In this document: piece by piece, positions 7,522-15,831 of the stretch
Layout of the letters: each line of letters starts with the position of its first letter
Position numbering within the stretch: the first letter of the stretch is position 1
Assembly: GCA_937912125.1 (NCBI GenBank)
Contig: CALDOK010000255.1
Location: 1 to 41,986 of the forward strand
Length of the DNA stretch: 41,986 nucleotides
From: an uncultured Pseudomonadota bacterium
GTDB taxonomy: Bacteria > Myxococcota_A > UBA796 > JAFGLY01
Reading direction: 5' to 3'
Position numbers and translations under genes: made by a program
The notes under the pieces: model-generated
The model's input: the letters and a program-made list of their open reading frames with translations, nothing else
What the model was told of the DNA's origin: nothing
Database searches by the model: none

Positions 7522-8414
7522 CAGCCGGCCCCGGGCAGGCCCGCCAGCTCCCAGCCGTGGTAGGCCGCCAGCAGGGCGGCCCCCAGCCAGGTCAGGCCCG
7601 TGCAGTGGGCGCTGGTGACGCCGCCGGAGCGCAGCATGCCCTTGTAGAGCACAAGCTGCAGCAGGGGGGCCACGCCCATGACCGCGGCCCGCCAGGGGAT
7701 CCACCCGGCAGCCCAGCCCAGCCAGACGATGGCCAGCGAGGCCAGCAGCAGGCTGTCGATGATACGCATGGCGCCAGCCACTCCGTGGACCACGGGGAAG
7801 GTGGGCAGGCCCGAGGCGGCGTCGCCCTCGCGGTCACGCAGATCGTAGATGATCTCGTAGCTGAGCTCGAACAGGAAGAAGAAGGCCGCCATCAGCGCGA
7901 CGCTCAGGGGGGTGACGTCGGGCAGCAGGGGAGGCCCGTGCTGGGCCGAGCTGACGATGGGGTATGCGAAGCAGGTGAGGATGAAGCCGGTGGTCGAGGC
8001 GGCGTTCTTGATCAGGTACAGCTGCTTGATGCGGCGCTTGCCGGGCAGCAGGGGCCAGTTGTAGGCCAGGCCCAGGCCGTGGTAGGCCAGCCGCCAGGGC
8101 AGCAGGGCGGGCAGCAGCAGGCCCTGGATCACCAGCGAGAGCGCCAGCACGGCGAGCCCACCCCGGGCGATGAGCTTGCGGTGGCGCCAGGCCTGCTCGG
8201 TGCCGGCCACGGCGTTGACCCGGTCCTCTCCGAAGTCGACCACCCGGTTGAGCAGGTTGACCAGGAACCAGTCCAGGGCGCACAGCCCCGCCGCGAGCCA
8301 GGCGTAGCCTCCGCAGAAGACGTGCCCGAAGGTCAGGCAGGCCAGGGTGGCGATGGCCATGATGTGTGGGCGGGTGATGCTGGACAGCGCGCGCACGGTG
8401 GAGGGGGCGGTCAT
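7521..8414 (-). CDS. UbiA-family prenyltransferase
   Basis: A 297-residue integral membrane prenyltransferase. The two Asp-rich sites that bind Mg-diphosphate are both present: N56-RVV-D60-FGE-D64 and D191-LR-D194-REG-D198. They are separated by the usual helices, with the basic loop LPGKRRIKQLYLIKNAAST between. UbiA enzymes attach prenyl groups to quinone, carotenoid, haem or lipid acceptors; the acceptor cannot be told from sequence. Because the next gene is CruF-like and translationally coupled, lycopene elongase is the favoured guess. The ATG at 8414 has CCGGAG eight bases upstream. A short ORF ends 20 bases upstream on the same strand. Confidence 0.82.
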   Translation of the reverse strand: MTAPSTVRALSSITRPHIMAIATLACLTFGHVFCGGYAWLAAGLCALDWFLVNLLNRVVDFGEDRVNAVAGTEQAWRHRKLIARGGLAVLALSLVIQGLLLPALLPWRLAYHGLGLAYNWPLLPGKRRIKQLYLIKNAASTTGFILTCFAYPIVSSAQHGPPLLPDVTPLSVALMAAFFFLFELSYEIIYDLRDREGDAASGLPTFPVVHGVAGAMRIIDSLLLASLAIVWLGWAAGWIPWRAAVMGVAPLLQLVLYKGMLRSGGVTSAHCTGLTWLGAALLAAYHGWELAGLPGAG

Positions 8415-8434
8415 GGTGGGCTCCGGCCGGCCCC

Positions 8435-8593
8435 CTAACGCTCCTGGGTCTCGTCGGGCTTGACCAGCTCCCAGTAGCCGCGGTCCTGCAACACCTGCCT
8501 GGCGTGCTCGTCGTTCTCGATCCTGACACCGTCATCTGAGCGCTGCCATGCCGGGGCATGATGCCGCTGAGCTCGGGTTAGCTTGGGCACCAT
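8435..8593 (-). CDS. Short ORF upstream of the UbiA gene
   Basis: A 52-codon frame beginning MVPKLTRAQRH and ending GYWELVKPDETQER. The last 30 codons (from VRIENDEHARQ) are almost all G/C-ending and look like real coding sequence; the first 20 are not and overlap the probable promoter of the divergent glycosyltransferase gene. So it may be a small protein with a poorly defined start, or the tail of a lost gene. It stops 20 bases before the UbiA start, so it would share that transcript. Function unknown. Confidence 0.4.
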   Translation of the reverse strand: MVPKLTRAQRHHAPAWQRSDDGVRIENDEHARQVLQDRGYWELVKPDETQER

Positions 8594-10232
8594 GCCACCG
8601 CCCAGCCAGCGTCTGCTCCGCCGCGTCCCCGACGTGGCAGCGCTCAGCCTCGTGGCGGTGGCGCTCGGGGCTCTGTGGCGCTTCTTCCAGGTCGACCAGC
8701 GTCCGCCTATGGACCTGGGCCACTACTTCGAGGCGCTCCCGGGTGCCTGGGTGGCCCTGGGGGTGCTGAACCTGTCCGCACTGCTCGACCACGCGCTCCA
8801 CCAAGGCGGGCTGTACAACCTCTCGGTGGCGCTACTGGCCAGGGTGTTCGGCCGCTCGCCAGCTCTGCTGGAGGGGCTGGAGTTCCTGTGGCTGGGGGTG
8901 CTGTTCCTGGCGGCCTGGGCCAGCGCGCGGCGGCTGGGGGGGCGCTGGGCGGGGTTGGCCGCGACGGCCCTGTATACGGCGATGCCCGTCTTCCATACGG
9001 GCGCGCGTTGTCACTGGGTCCACCTCCCGGAGGCTTCCCTGGTGGCCCTGGCATTCTGGCTCTGGCTCCGGGAGCCGCTGCTCGAGCAGCGCCTCACCCG
9101 CGTGGGGCTGTTCCTCACCTTGGCGATGGCCTTCTCGCTGCGCCCCACGGCGCTGGTCTTCGGTCTGCCGGTGCTGCTGCTGGCGTGGCGCAGCGCACGC
9201 CCAAGGCTGCGCGTCCTGGTGCCTGCCCTCTCCCTGGCCGCGGCGGTGCTGGTGTTGCTGCCCGCGCTGCCGAACTACATCGCCGGTAAGGCCATGGTCC
9301 GGGAGGTCTACGCCGAGGTGGTGGCGCCCTTGGGGCCCTCCCTGGTCCGGCAGGCCTTCGTGCTGCCCTCGGTGGCGGTGGTGGTGGGGCTGCTGCTGCT
9401 GGCCGCGTTCGCGCGGGGGCGCTGGCGTGAGCCGGCGCTGTGGCTGCTGTCGGGGTGGGTGCTGGTCGGGCTGGGGTTCTGCCAGTTCTTCCACGTGGGC
9501 CCCGACAACTTCCCCTTGCTCTTTCTCGGAGCCGCGCTGCTGGCGGCGCAGGGGCTGGCCCTGCCGGGCGCCGCGGCCTGGATGGTCTGGACCCGGCGGG
9601 CGCTAGCCCTGGGGCTGGTGGTGGTGGCATGCCTGGCCATGGTCACGCCCATGCTGCTAGGGCACCTGGCCCAGCCCTTCGTCGGGGTGCTGGGGTACGG
9701 CATCGTCTCCCTGGAGCCTTGGAGCTACATCCGTCCGCAGCTCGAGGTGGTCACCCTGGATCGGGTCTGGCCCCTGCTCGATGAGGTCTGCGTGCGCGCC
9801 GACGAGACCTGCACCGTGCTCGCCACCCGGGGGCTGGCCAACCTCAACCGCGAGGACGATCTCTCGCTGGCCATCTTCCTCTCGGGGCATGACGGCGTCA
9901 TCATCCACAACGCGGGCCAGTTCTTCTTCGAGCCGGACATCGAGTCCACCGACGCCCTCGAGGGCCTGATGGTGCTGGACTGTCCTCACGCGGCACCTGA
10001 ACCGGACAACCTGTTCACGGAGCGGGAGCGGGCCCTCGAGGCCATGGTGGACGAGCTGGAGGTGTCCTTCGTCTACCAGCTTGGCGCGCCGCTGCGCTGC
10101 AGCTTCCGGGTGTTCCGCATCGAAGAGGCCGACGCTGAGCAGGCCCTCGAGGAGTTCTGGTTGAACTACCCCTGGCGCTACTCGGGGCCCCGCACGCCGC
10201 CGCCCCCCTCGGCGCGCGCCGCTCCCAGATAG
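8592..10232 (+). CDS. GT-C / GT39-like membrane glycosyltransferase
   Basis: A 546-residue protein with about 11 membrane helices followed by a soluble C-terminal domain (about 395-546). GT-C enzymes move a sugar from a polyprenyl-phosphate donor to an acceptor on the outer face of the inner membrane. The first periplasmic loop contains PPMDLGHYFEALP, whose Asp would be the acidic catalytic residue of the family. Later helices carry family-like LxLRPTALVFGLP. I start at ATG 8592 rather than the TTG three codons upstream. The C-terminal domain holds CVRADETCTVL and LDCPHAAPEPDN and has no known name. The last 55 bases overlap the convergent gene. The acceptor is unknown; the neighbouring operon suggests a surface glycan. 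Confidence 0.65.
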   Translation: MPPPSQRLLRRVPDVAALSLVAVALGALWRFFQVDQRPPMDLGHYFEALPGAWVALGVLNLSALLDHALHQGGLYNLSVALLARVFGRSPALLEGLEFLWLGVLFLAAWASARRLGGRWAGLAATALYTAMPVFHTGARCHWVHLPEASLVALAFWLWLREPLLEQRLTRVGLFLTLAMAFSLRPTALVFGLPVLLLAWRSARPRLRVLVPALSLAAAVLVLLPALPNYIAGKAMVREVYAEVVAPLGPSLVRQAFVLPSVAVVVGLLLLAAFARGRWREPALWLLSGWVLVGLGFCQFFHVGPDNFPLLFLGAALLAAQGLALPGAAAWMVWTRRALALGLVVVACLAMVTPMLLGHLAQPFVGVLGYGIVSLEPWSYIRPQLEVVTLDRVWPLLDEVCVRADETCTVLATRGLANLNREDDLSLAIFLSGHDGVIIHNAGQFFFEPDIESTDALEGLMVLDCPHAAPEPDNLFTERERALEAMVDELEVSFVYQLGAPLRCSFRVFRIEEADAEQALEEFWLNYPWRYSGPRTPPPPSARAAPR

Positions 10233-12139
10233 ACGACGGGCAGCGGCTTGACCGACGAGGTGGCGCTGACCGGCGGGGGCGCCCTGTGCTCTGGATCGAG
10301 GGGCCAGCGCTGTTCCTGGAGGGCCCCGGCGCATGGCAGCTGCCCGCTCGCGCTGGGGTCCAGGTCGTAGATCAACGCGCGGCCGTCGGTGTAGACCGGC
10401 GAGCCCAGCAGCCCCTCGAGGCTGCGCTCAACCCGGCGCAGGCGGGTCTGCTGAGCCTGCGGCAGGGCCCTGACCTCGTCGTCGCCCTGGTGGTCGTTGA
10501 CGGTGAAGTAGGCGTCCCGCTGCAGCAGCGCCCAGCGGTAGCCCAGGGCCTGGACGGCCGCCCGGTCGGCCTCGAAGTCCGCTGAGGGCTCCACCCGTCC
10601 GCTGCCTGCGGCGCGCACCAGATCGGCCACGAAGCGGTTGTCCTCCATGAAGGCCTGGGCCTCGGTGGGGATGAAGACGGGGTTGCGCTCGAGCATGCCC
10701 CCGAGGATGGGGCGCTGGTGGGCGCTCTGGTAGTACAGGTGGGCCTGGGTCCAGCCGTAGGGGAGCTCGATGACGGCGCCGGGCTCCCCCCCCGCCAGGC
10801 AGCGGTAGCCAGCAGGGATGGCCGCGTCCCAGGTAGGGAAGGGTGCCAGCCCAGCCCGGATCAGCCCCGTGACGAAGACCAGCGCGACACCCGCCAGCAC
10901 CGCCCCGTGGCGTGCCGCCCCCAGGCGAGCTGCCCGAGCCAGCACCACCGTGGCCGCCAGGAACACCAGCACGTCGACGAAGGCGAAGGCCCGGGCCGGC
11001 CACCACAGCCGCTGCATGACCCCCAGGGCCTTGGCCAGCAGCAGGTAGAGGGGGCTGGGCACGACGGTGGCACCGACGGCCAGCATGGGGCCCACGGCGA
11101 TGAGTGCGGCCACCAGTAGGGCGCTGATCAGCCCACCCCGGTCGAGCCTGCCAGGCCTGCGCCACCAGGCCGCCAGCACCAGCAGCATGGCCAGGGAGAG
11201 GGTCTGTTGGTGGCCGACCAGCCGCTGGCCGCCGTCTTCGGCCTGCATGAAGTAGCTGGCCTTGCCCAGCAGCGGCTGCCAGCCGAGCAGCGCGATGCGG
11301 TGGCCTTCCTGGGTCACCGGGGCGACCTGGCGCAGGCTCCAGGCCCCCACGTCCAGCAGGCCAGGCACCGCCCCGGCCGACAGCTCGGTGCGCAGCAGCA
11401 TGGGCCCGGCCACCGGGGCGACCAGCGCCACGGCCACCGCGGCCAGGGCGGCGTAGCGGGCCAGGATCGCGGCGCGCCCACCGGAACCTTCGGGGGGCCG
11501 CAGCAGGCGCCAGCCCCCGAGGCTGGCGCAGACCATGCCGCCAAAGACGGCGTAGTACCAGTACTGATAGCCCAGTAGCGCCAGCAGCGCGCCGCCCCAC
11601 AGGGGAGCCCGCCAGCCGCCGCGCTCACCCGCTCGCCAGGCCTGGAGCAGGAACAAGGGGATCAGGCCCAGGATGGCCTGGGTGGGGCGTCCCTCGGCGG
11701 CCTCGTAGAGCACGAAGGGAGAGAGCGCGAACAGCAGGCTGACGAAGGCCACCGTGAGCCTGCAGTCCACGAAGTGGCGGGCCAGGAGGGAGAACGCCCA
11801 GCCCGAAAATGCCAGCCCCAGCAGCAGGAACAGGTTGTAGCCCAGCACCGGGCCCAGGAGCAGGCGCAGGGGGATGGCCAGCAGGGCGTCCAGCACGTTG
11901 GCGCCTGTGTGGGTCAGGACGTCCTTGCCCCAGGGGTAGTAGAACAGGTCGGTGTGCAGCAGGCTGTGCCCCTCGAGCAGCCCGCGCTCGGTGAACCAGT
12001 AGAACCACTGGGTGCCGAAGTGGTCCACCTCCGCGATGCCCAGGAAGTGGCTGTGCAGGCGGGGGAGCGCCGGCCCCAGCACCACGCCGATCAGCAGCAG
12101 GCCGAGGACGAGGGCGGGGGATGGCTTGGTTCGGGGCAC
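10178..12139 (-). CDS. GT-C-like polytopic membrane protein, paralogue 1 of 3
   Basis: A 653-residue protein with a dozen or more membrane helices and a soluble tail from about residue 440. The first extracytoplasmic loop has IAEVDHFGTQWFYWFTE with acidic residues where GT-C enzymes keep theirs, then FYYPWGKDVL. Shared landmarks with the proteins at 15828 and 24571 are the YYPWG loop, YQYWYYA, RLWWPARAF, an outer-domain start VIELPYGW, and YYQSAHQRP. The GTG at 12139 lies three bases after the sulfatase-like gene's stop, so it is the last gene of the long operon. Its final codons overlap the convergent gene at 8592-10232. Probable role: sugar transfer to a surface glycan; the precise family is not recognised. 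Confidence 0.6.
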   Translation of the reverse strand: MPRTKPSPALVLGLLLIGVVLGPALPRLHSHFLGIAEVDHFGTQWFYWFTERGLLEGHSLLHTDLFYYPWGKDVLTHTGANVLDALLAIPLRLLLGPVLGYNLFLLLGLAFSGWAFSLLARHFVDCRLTVAFVSLLFALSPFVLYEAAEGRPTQAILGLIPLFLLQAWRAGERGGWRAPLWGGALLALLGYQYWYYAVFGGMVCASLGGWRLLRPPEGSGGRAAILARYAALAAVAVALVAPVAGPMLLRTELSAGAVPGLLDVGAWSLRQVAPVTQEGHRIALLGWQPLLGKASYFMQAEDGGQRLVGHQQTLSLAMLLVLAAWWRRPGRLDRGGLISALLVAALIAVGPMLAVGATVVPSPLYLLLAKALGVMQRLWWPARAFAFVDVLVFLAATVVLARAARLGAARHGAVLAGVALVFVTGLIRAGLAPFPTWDAAIPAGYRCLAGGEPGAVIELPYGWTQAHLYYQSAHQRPILGGMLERNPVFIPTEAQAFMEDNRFVADLVRAAGSGRVEPSADFEADRAAVQALGYRWALLQRDAYFTVNDHQGDDEVRALPQAQQTRLRRVERSLEGLLGSPVYTDGRALIYDLDPSASGQLPCAGALQEQRWPLDPEHRAPPPVSATSSVKPLPVVYLGAARAEGGGGVRGPE

Positions 12140-12142
12140 GTC

Positions 12143-14437
12143 CTACCAGTACCCCTCGCTCCGGGTCATGCGCAGCTCCCACAGGCGCTCGGCGCTCAAG
12201 CTGCCTGGTGGGGCGGCCGCTACCCCGGTCTGCACGTCCACCAGCAGCCGGTGCATCTGGTCCACGTCCCCGTAGCGCAGATCGAGCAGATCGCGCTGCT
12301 GCAGGGGGTCTTGGATCACGTCGTAGAGCTGGCGCAGCGCGCCGGCCTCGGGCGCCTTGATCAGGAAGTCGGTGACCTCGGGGTCCAGGGCCGTGCCGTT
12401 GTGGAACATGCCCCGCACCGTGTACAGCAGCCTGCCCTGGCGCAGGGCGAGCATGTCGCCGTGGGCGGCGTAGGCCCAGGCCCGGTCGTTCTCGGGGAAG
12501 GGGTTGGCCAGCAGATCTTCGCCCGGTAGGCCCGCGGGGGGCACGGCGCCGGCCAGGGTGGCCAGGGTGGGGAAGAGGTCCACCAGCTCCACGGGCTGGG
12601 TGATGTCCCCGGGCTGGGTGTCCGGGTCTGGGGGGATGAAGAACAGCGGCACGTGCACGGTGCGCTCGAGCAGCAGCTGGTTGGACCCCCAGGTGGGGTG
12701 ATCCTCGGCGTTGCCGCCGGCCTCGCCCAGGTTGATGCCGGTCAGGCCCGCCACCACCACCCAGCGAGGGCGGTCGGACGCCTGGCCCAGCACATCGAGC
12801 AGGCCGTGGATCCCGCCGCCCAGGCCGTGGAGCGCCTGCTGGTAGGCGCCGTAGAGCTGCTCAGGGTCGGCGGGGCCGGTGATCCTGTGGGCCAGCTCGG
12901 GCTGCTGGGCCAGCATGGGCTCCACCAGCTGGGGCACCTTGCCGCTCCAGCCGGTCATGGAGGTGATGTCGGGGCGCCGGCTGAGCACCATGTCAGCCAC
13001 CGCGATGACCAGCAGGTGGGGCCGCCCCGGCTCGCTGCGCCAGAAGTCGCGGGCTTCGTGGTGCAGGCTCTCCCAGTCGCTGCGGCCGTCCTCCCAGCTC
13101 CGGGTGAGGTCCCGGGCCTGCTGGAAGTGCCCCTCGAAGACATCGCCTGCGGGCAGGTTGGCATGCAGCAGGGCGGTCCGGTAGCCGTACAGCCCCAGCA
13201 CCTCGGGCAGGGTGTCGCGGTCGTCGGGGATGCTGGCGCACCAGGGCCGCTGTTCGCCGCCCGAGGGGTCCAGCACGGGCAGGCCGCACATGGGGATGGC
13301 CGAGGGATAGCGGCCGGTGAGCACGGAGCCGAAGCTGACGAAGGGGGAGGGGCTCTGGGCGTAGGCCGAGGAGCACATGGTCACGCCGGTGGTCTGGAGC
13401 TGATGGCGCAGCACCGGGGCGGTGTCTTGGCCGGTGCCCAGCCAGGATCGCGCGCCCGCCGCCAGGATGATCACGATGTCGGGCCCTTCGGCGATGGCCT
13501 CTCCAGGGGCATGGGCGCCCGAGGGCTGCCGAGGCGGCGCGGGCTGTTCCGGGCTGGAGCAACCCATCAGCGCCACCGCCGCGGCCACGGGCGCCCAGCC
13601 CAGGCGGAAGCCGCGGCCCGCCAGCCAGGCCAGCACGATGGCGCCCAGCCAGCCCAGCTGGGTGAGCAGGAAGCTGCCCGCCAGGGCGCCGGCATCGGGC
13701 ATGCCGCTAGCCTCGAGCCCCGCCAGCAGCAGCAGGTTGGCGACGGGGGGGATGGCCAGGGGCAGCAGCAGGACCAGGCTGGCGATGGCGAGCCCGCGCC
13801 GGGGCATGAGCCTGGGCCACAGAGCCGCCAGGGCAAGCCAGGCCGCCAGGGGCAGGGTCAGCGTGCCCAGGCCCAGCCAGGTGGCGGTGGCGGCGCGCTG
13901 CAGGCCCCAGAGCGTGGCCCGGGCGCGCTGGTGGCTCGGGTCGGGGTCCATGCCCTGGTGCATGGCGTGGGCGATGCCCGCCAGGGCGCGTTCGCTGCGG
14001 AGCTTGAGGGGGAGCTGCAGCAAGGGTGGGTTGCGCTGGACCGAGCGCAGCCACTGGCGCTGGACGATCTGGCCGCCCTCCATGGCGTCGATGGTGGCCA
14101 CGCCGTGGTCCACCTTGAGCAGGCGCTGCTCCTCGTAGGGCTCGGGGTGCAGGTGGAGCCAGAAGATGGGGGCCAGGGCCAGCAGCAGCAGGCCGCGTCC
14201 CGCCCGCCGTGGGGGTCGACCGAAGGCGGATGGCAGCAGGGCCAGCGTCGCCAGCCAGGCCAAGGAGAGCAGCCTGGGCCAGTCCACCGAGGAGCAGCGC
14301 GCGGTGTCGATGGCCGGAAAGCTGGGGGGCAGGCGGGCCGTGCCTGTGGCGAGCACCAGGGCCAGGGCGCCGGCCAACAGCGGCACGGCCAGCCATGGCC
14401 CAGCGGCGTGGAGGCGCGGGCGGGCGGGTGCGCTCAA
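12143..14437 (-). CDS. Membrane protein with a degenerate sulfatase/alkaline-phosphatase-fold domain
   Basis: A 764-residue protein with about seven membrane helices in residues 1-315, then a periplasmic domain of the sulfatase superfamily (about 315-760). The fold is shown by GPDIVIILAAGARSW (near 318), AYAQSPSPFVSFGSVLTGRYP (near 354, shown split: nucleophile loop then LTG-YP), VVVAGLTGINLGEAG (near 557), TVHVPLFFIPPD and PVELVDLFPTLATLAG. Compared with active members, the Asp pair after the first strand is AAG, the nucleophile position (Cys/Ser/Thr of C/T-x-P-x-R) reads P-F-V-S-F, and the late Asp-His is absent. So metal binding and catalysis look lost. I choose the TTG at 14437, which overlaps the upstream stop as TTGA; no ATG fits. 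It may be a scaffold or sensor of glycan assembly. Confidence 0.68.
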   Translation of the reverse strand: MSAPARPRLHAAGPWLAVPLLAGALALVLATGTARLPPSFPAIDTARCSSVDWPRLLSLAWLATLALLPSAFGRPPRRAGRGLLLLALAPIFWLHLHPEPYEEQRLLKVDHGVATIDAMEGGQIVQRQWLRSVQRNPPLLQLPLKLRSERALAGIAHAMHQGMDPDPSHQRARATLWGLQRAATATWLGLGTLTLPLAAWLALAALWPRLMPRRGLAIASLVLLLPLAIPPVANLLLLAGLEASGMPDAGALAGSFLLTQLGWLGAIVLAWLAGRGFRLGWAPVAAAVALMGCSSPEQPAPPRQPSGAHAPGEAIAEGPDIVIILAAGARSWLGTGQDTAPVLRHQLQTTGVTMCSSAYAQSPSPFVSFGSVLTGRYPSAIPMCGLPVLDPSGGEQRPWCASIPDDRDTLPEVLGLYGYRTALLHANLPAGDVFEGHFQQARDLTRSWEDGRSDWESLHHEARDFWRSEPGRPHLLVIAVADMVLSRRPDITSMTGWSGKVPQLVEPMLAQQPELAHRITGPADPEQLYGAYQQALHGLGGGIHGLLDVLGQASDRPRWVVVAGLTGINLGEAGGNAEDHPTWGSNQLLLERTVHVPLFFIPPDPDTQPGDITQPVELVDLFPTLATLAGAVPPAGLPGEDLLANPFPENDRAWAYAAHGDMLALRQGRLLYTVRGMFHNGTALDPEVTDFLIKAPEAGALRQLYDVIQDPLQQRDLLDLRYGDVDQMHRLLVDVQTGVAAAPPGSLSAERLWELRMTRSEGYW

Positions 14438-15831
14438 GGTTGGGATGCCTTGGTGGCCCGGCCCAGCTCCAGGCGGGCGCGCACCAATGGATCGTCCTCT
14501 TGGGCGATGTCGACCGTCCCGAAGACCGAGGGCATCCGCTGGGCGGCCAGGCGGGCGGCGGTCCAGCGCACCCGAACGTCGGGATGCTGCAGGGCCTCCC
14601 GGAACAGGCTGGCGCGGTGGGGGGTGGGGTTGCGCGCGGCGGCCTCGAGGATGCAGATGATGGCGTCGCCTCGCGGTTCGATTCCCACGGCGCGCCGGCC
14701 CATGGGGCCCCGATACACGGTCCACTCGAGGACCTCTTCACCGGGCAGGGTGTCGGCCCAGCCGCGGCTGAGCTCGTCCTCTTCCACCAGCGTGGGCTGG
14801 GGCGCCGGATCCACGTCCCGTCGCGCCATGGCGGCGTCGAACTGGTCCACCCAGGCGTTCAGGCTCTGGACGCGGTTCGGCTGCGATCGCCACAGGGTCC
14901 AGGCCACCGACGCGGCGATGTGGGGCATGGCGGCCCGCCCGACCTGGTCGATGGGGTTGCCCACCGGTGGCTCCACCTCGGCGTAGGCGGCGTCCATGGC
15001 GTAGGCCCAGGCCAGCGCGGTCCAGCGTGAGGCCAGCACAGGGTCGTAGGCGTTCAGGGTGTGCTGGACGCCGTCGATGGTCTTGTTCAGCTCGTGCCAG
15101 CGCTCGCTCGCGTCCCAGCTGGCCGCCGGCGCCCAGCGCCCGATCTTGCCCGCCATGTGACCCAGGCAGCGCTCCTGGTAGAAGCCGCTGAACAGGCACA
15201 TCTGCGCCGCCAGGTCGGGGATGCCGCCCTTGTTGGGCTGCCAGGTGGCCTCGCTGATCTGGAAGAAACACTCGTTGCGCCACTTCTCCTGCTCGGCGCC
15301 CATGCAGATGCGCCAGGCGTCCTTGTGCTTGGACTTGTAGGCCATGTCCACGGCCTGCTTGCCCACGCAGGTGTTCCGGGTCCAGGCCTCGGTGCACTCC
15401 ACCGCCAGAGGCTCCTCGGCGTTCCAGGGGTGCTCGTAGTGCGCCTGCCCCACGTCGAGCACCGGGTAGGCTGCGCCGGCCCCCACAGCGCCCGCGGTGG
15501 GGTCTTCCGGATCGACCTGCCACAGGTGAGGGCGGCCGGTGAGGGACTCGCAGCGCTCGCGGATCGCGATGTCGGCCAGCTCGTCGCACAGGGACAGGCT
15601 GTGCTCGGGCCACTCCACCATCATCACCTGGATGAGCGTGTCGCGGTCCATGCCGGGGGGCAGTGTGCGCACGGCGTCCAGGGTCGCCTCGGGGTCGCGC
15701 TCGATCTTGTCGTCCACCCAGCGCTGCTGGCAGGCGAGCTCGGGGCAGTCCTGCAGCTGGGCGGGCAGACGGTCGCAACCCCATGCCAGCAACCCCAGCA
15801 GAGGGAGCGGCGTCCGTAGAGCACGGTTCAT
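14434..15831 (-). CDS. Cysteine-rich lipoprotein with a HEAT-like C-terminus
   Basis: A 465-residue protein with a lipoprotein-type signal (MNRALRTPLPLLGLLAWGC, lipid Cys probably 19). The middle is a helical domain with many regularly spaced cysteines: CPELAC, CDELADIAIRERC, CTEAWTRNTC, ICMGAEQEKWRNECFF, CLFSGFYQERC. The C-x10-12-C spacing suggests pairs of helices tied by disulphides, as expected in the periplasm. Near the C-terminus, FREALQHPDVRVRWTAARLA is a HEAT/Armadillo-like repeat. I know no name for the family. The start ATG overlaps the previous gene's stop (ATGA) and has GAGGAGG upstream. Its stop overlaps the next gene (TTGA). As an envelope lipoprotein between GT-C-like and sulfatase-like genes it may be a docking or scaffold part. 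Confidence 0.65.
   Translation of the reverse strand: MNRALRTPLPLLGLLAWGCDRLPAQLQDCPELACQQRWVDDKIERDPEATLDAVRTLPPGMDRDTLIQVMMVEWPEHSLSLCDELADIAIRERCESLTGRPHLWQVDPEDPTAGAVGAGAAYPVLDVGQAHYEHPWNAEEPLAVECTEAWTRNTCVGKQAVDMAYKSKHKDAWRICMGAEQEKWRNECFFQISEATWQPNKGGIPDLAAQMCLFSGFYQERCLGHMAGKIGRWAPAASWDASERWHELNKTIDGVQHTLNAYDPVLASRWTALAWAYAMDAAYAEVEPPVGNPIDQVGRAAMPHIAASVAWTLWRSQPNRVQSLNAWVDQFDAAMARRDVDPAPQPTLVEEDELSRGWADTLPGEEVLEWTVYRGPMGRRAVGIEPRGDAIICILEAAARNPTPHRASLFREALQHPDVRVRWTAARLAAQRMPSVFGTVDIAQEDDPLVRARLELGRATKASQP

Noticed and set aside
12653-14986. A 777-codon plus-strand frame opposite the sulfatase-like gene
   Set aside because: Gln/Gly/His-rich shadow; the minus strand has a coherent fold and start/stop overlaps with neighbours.
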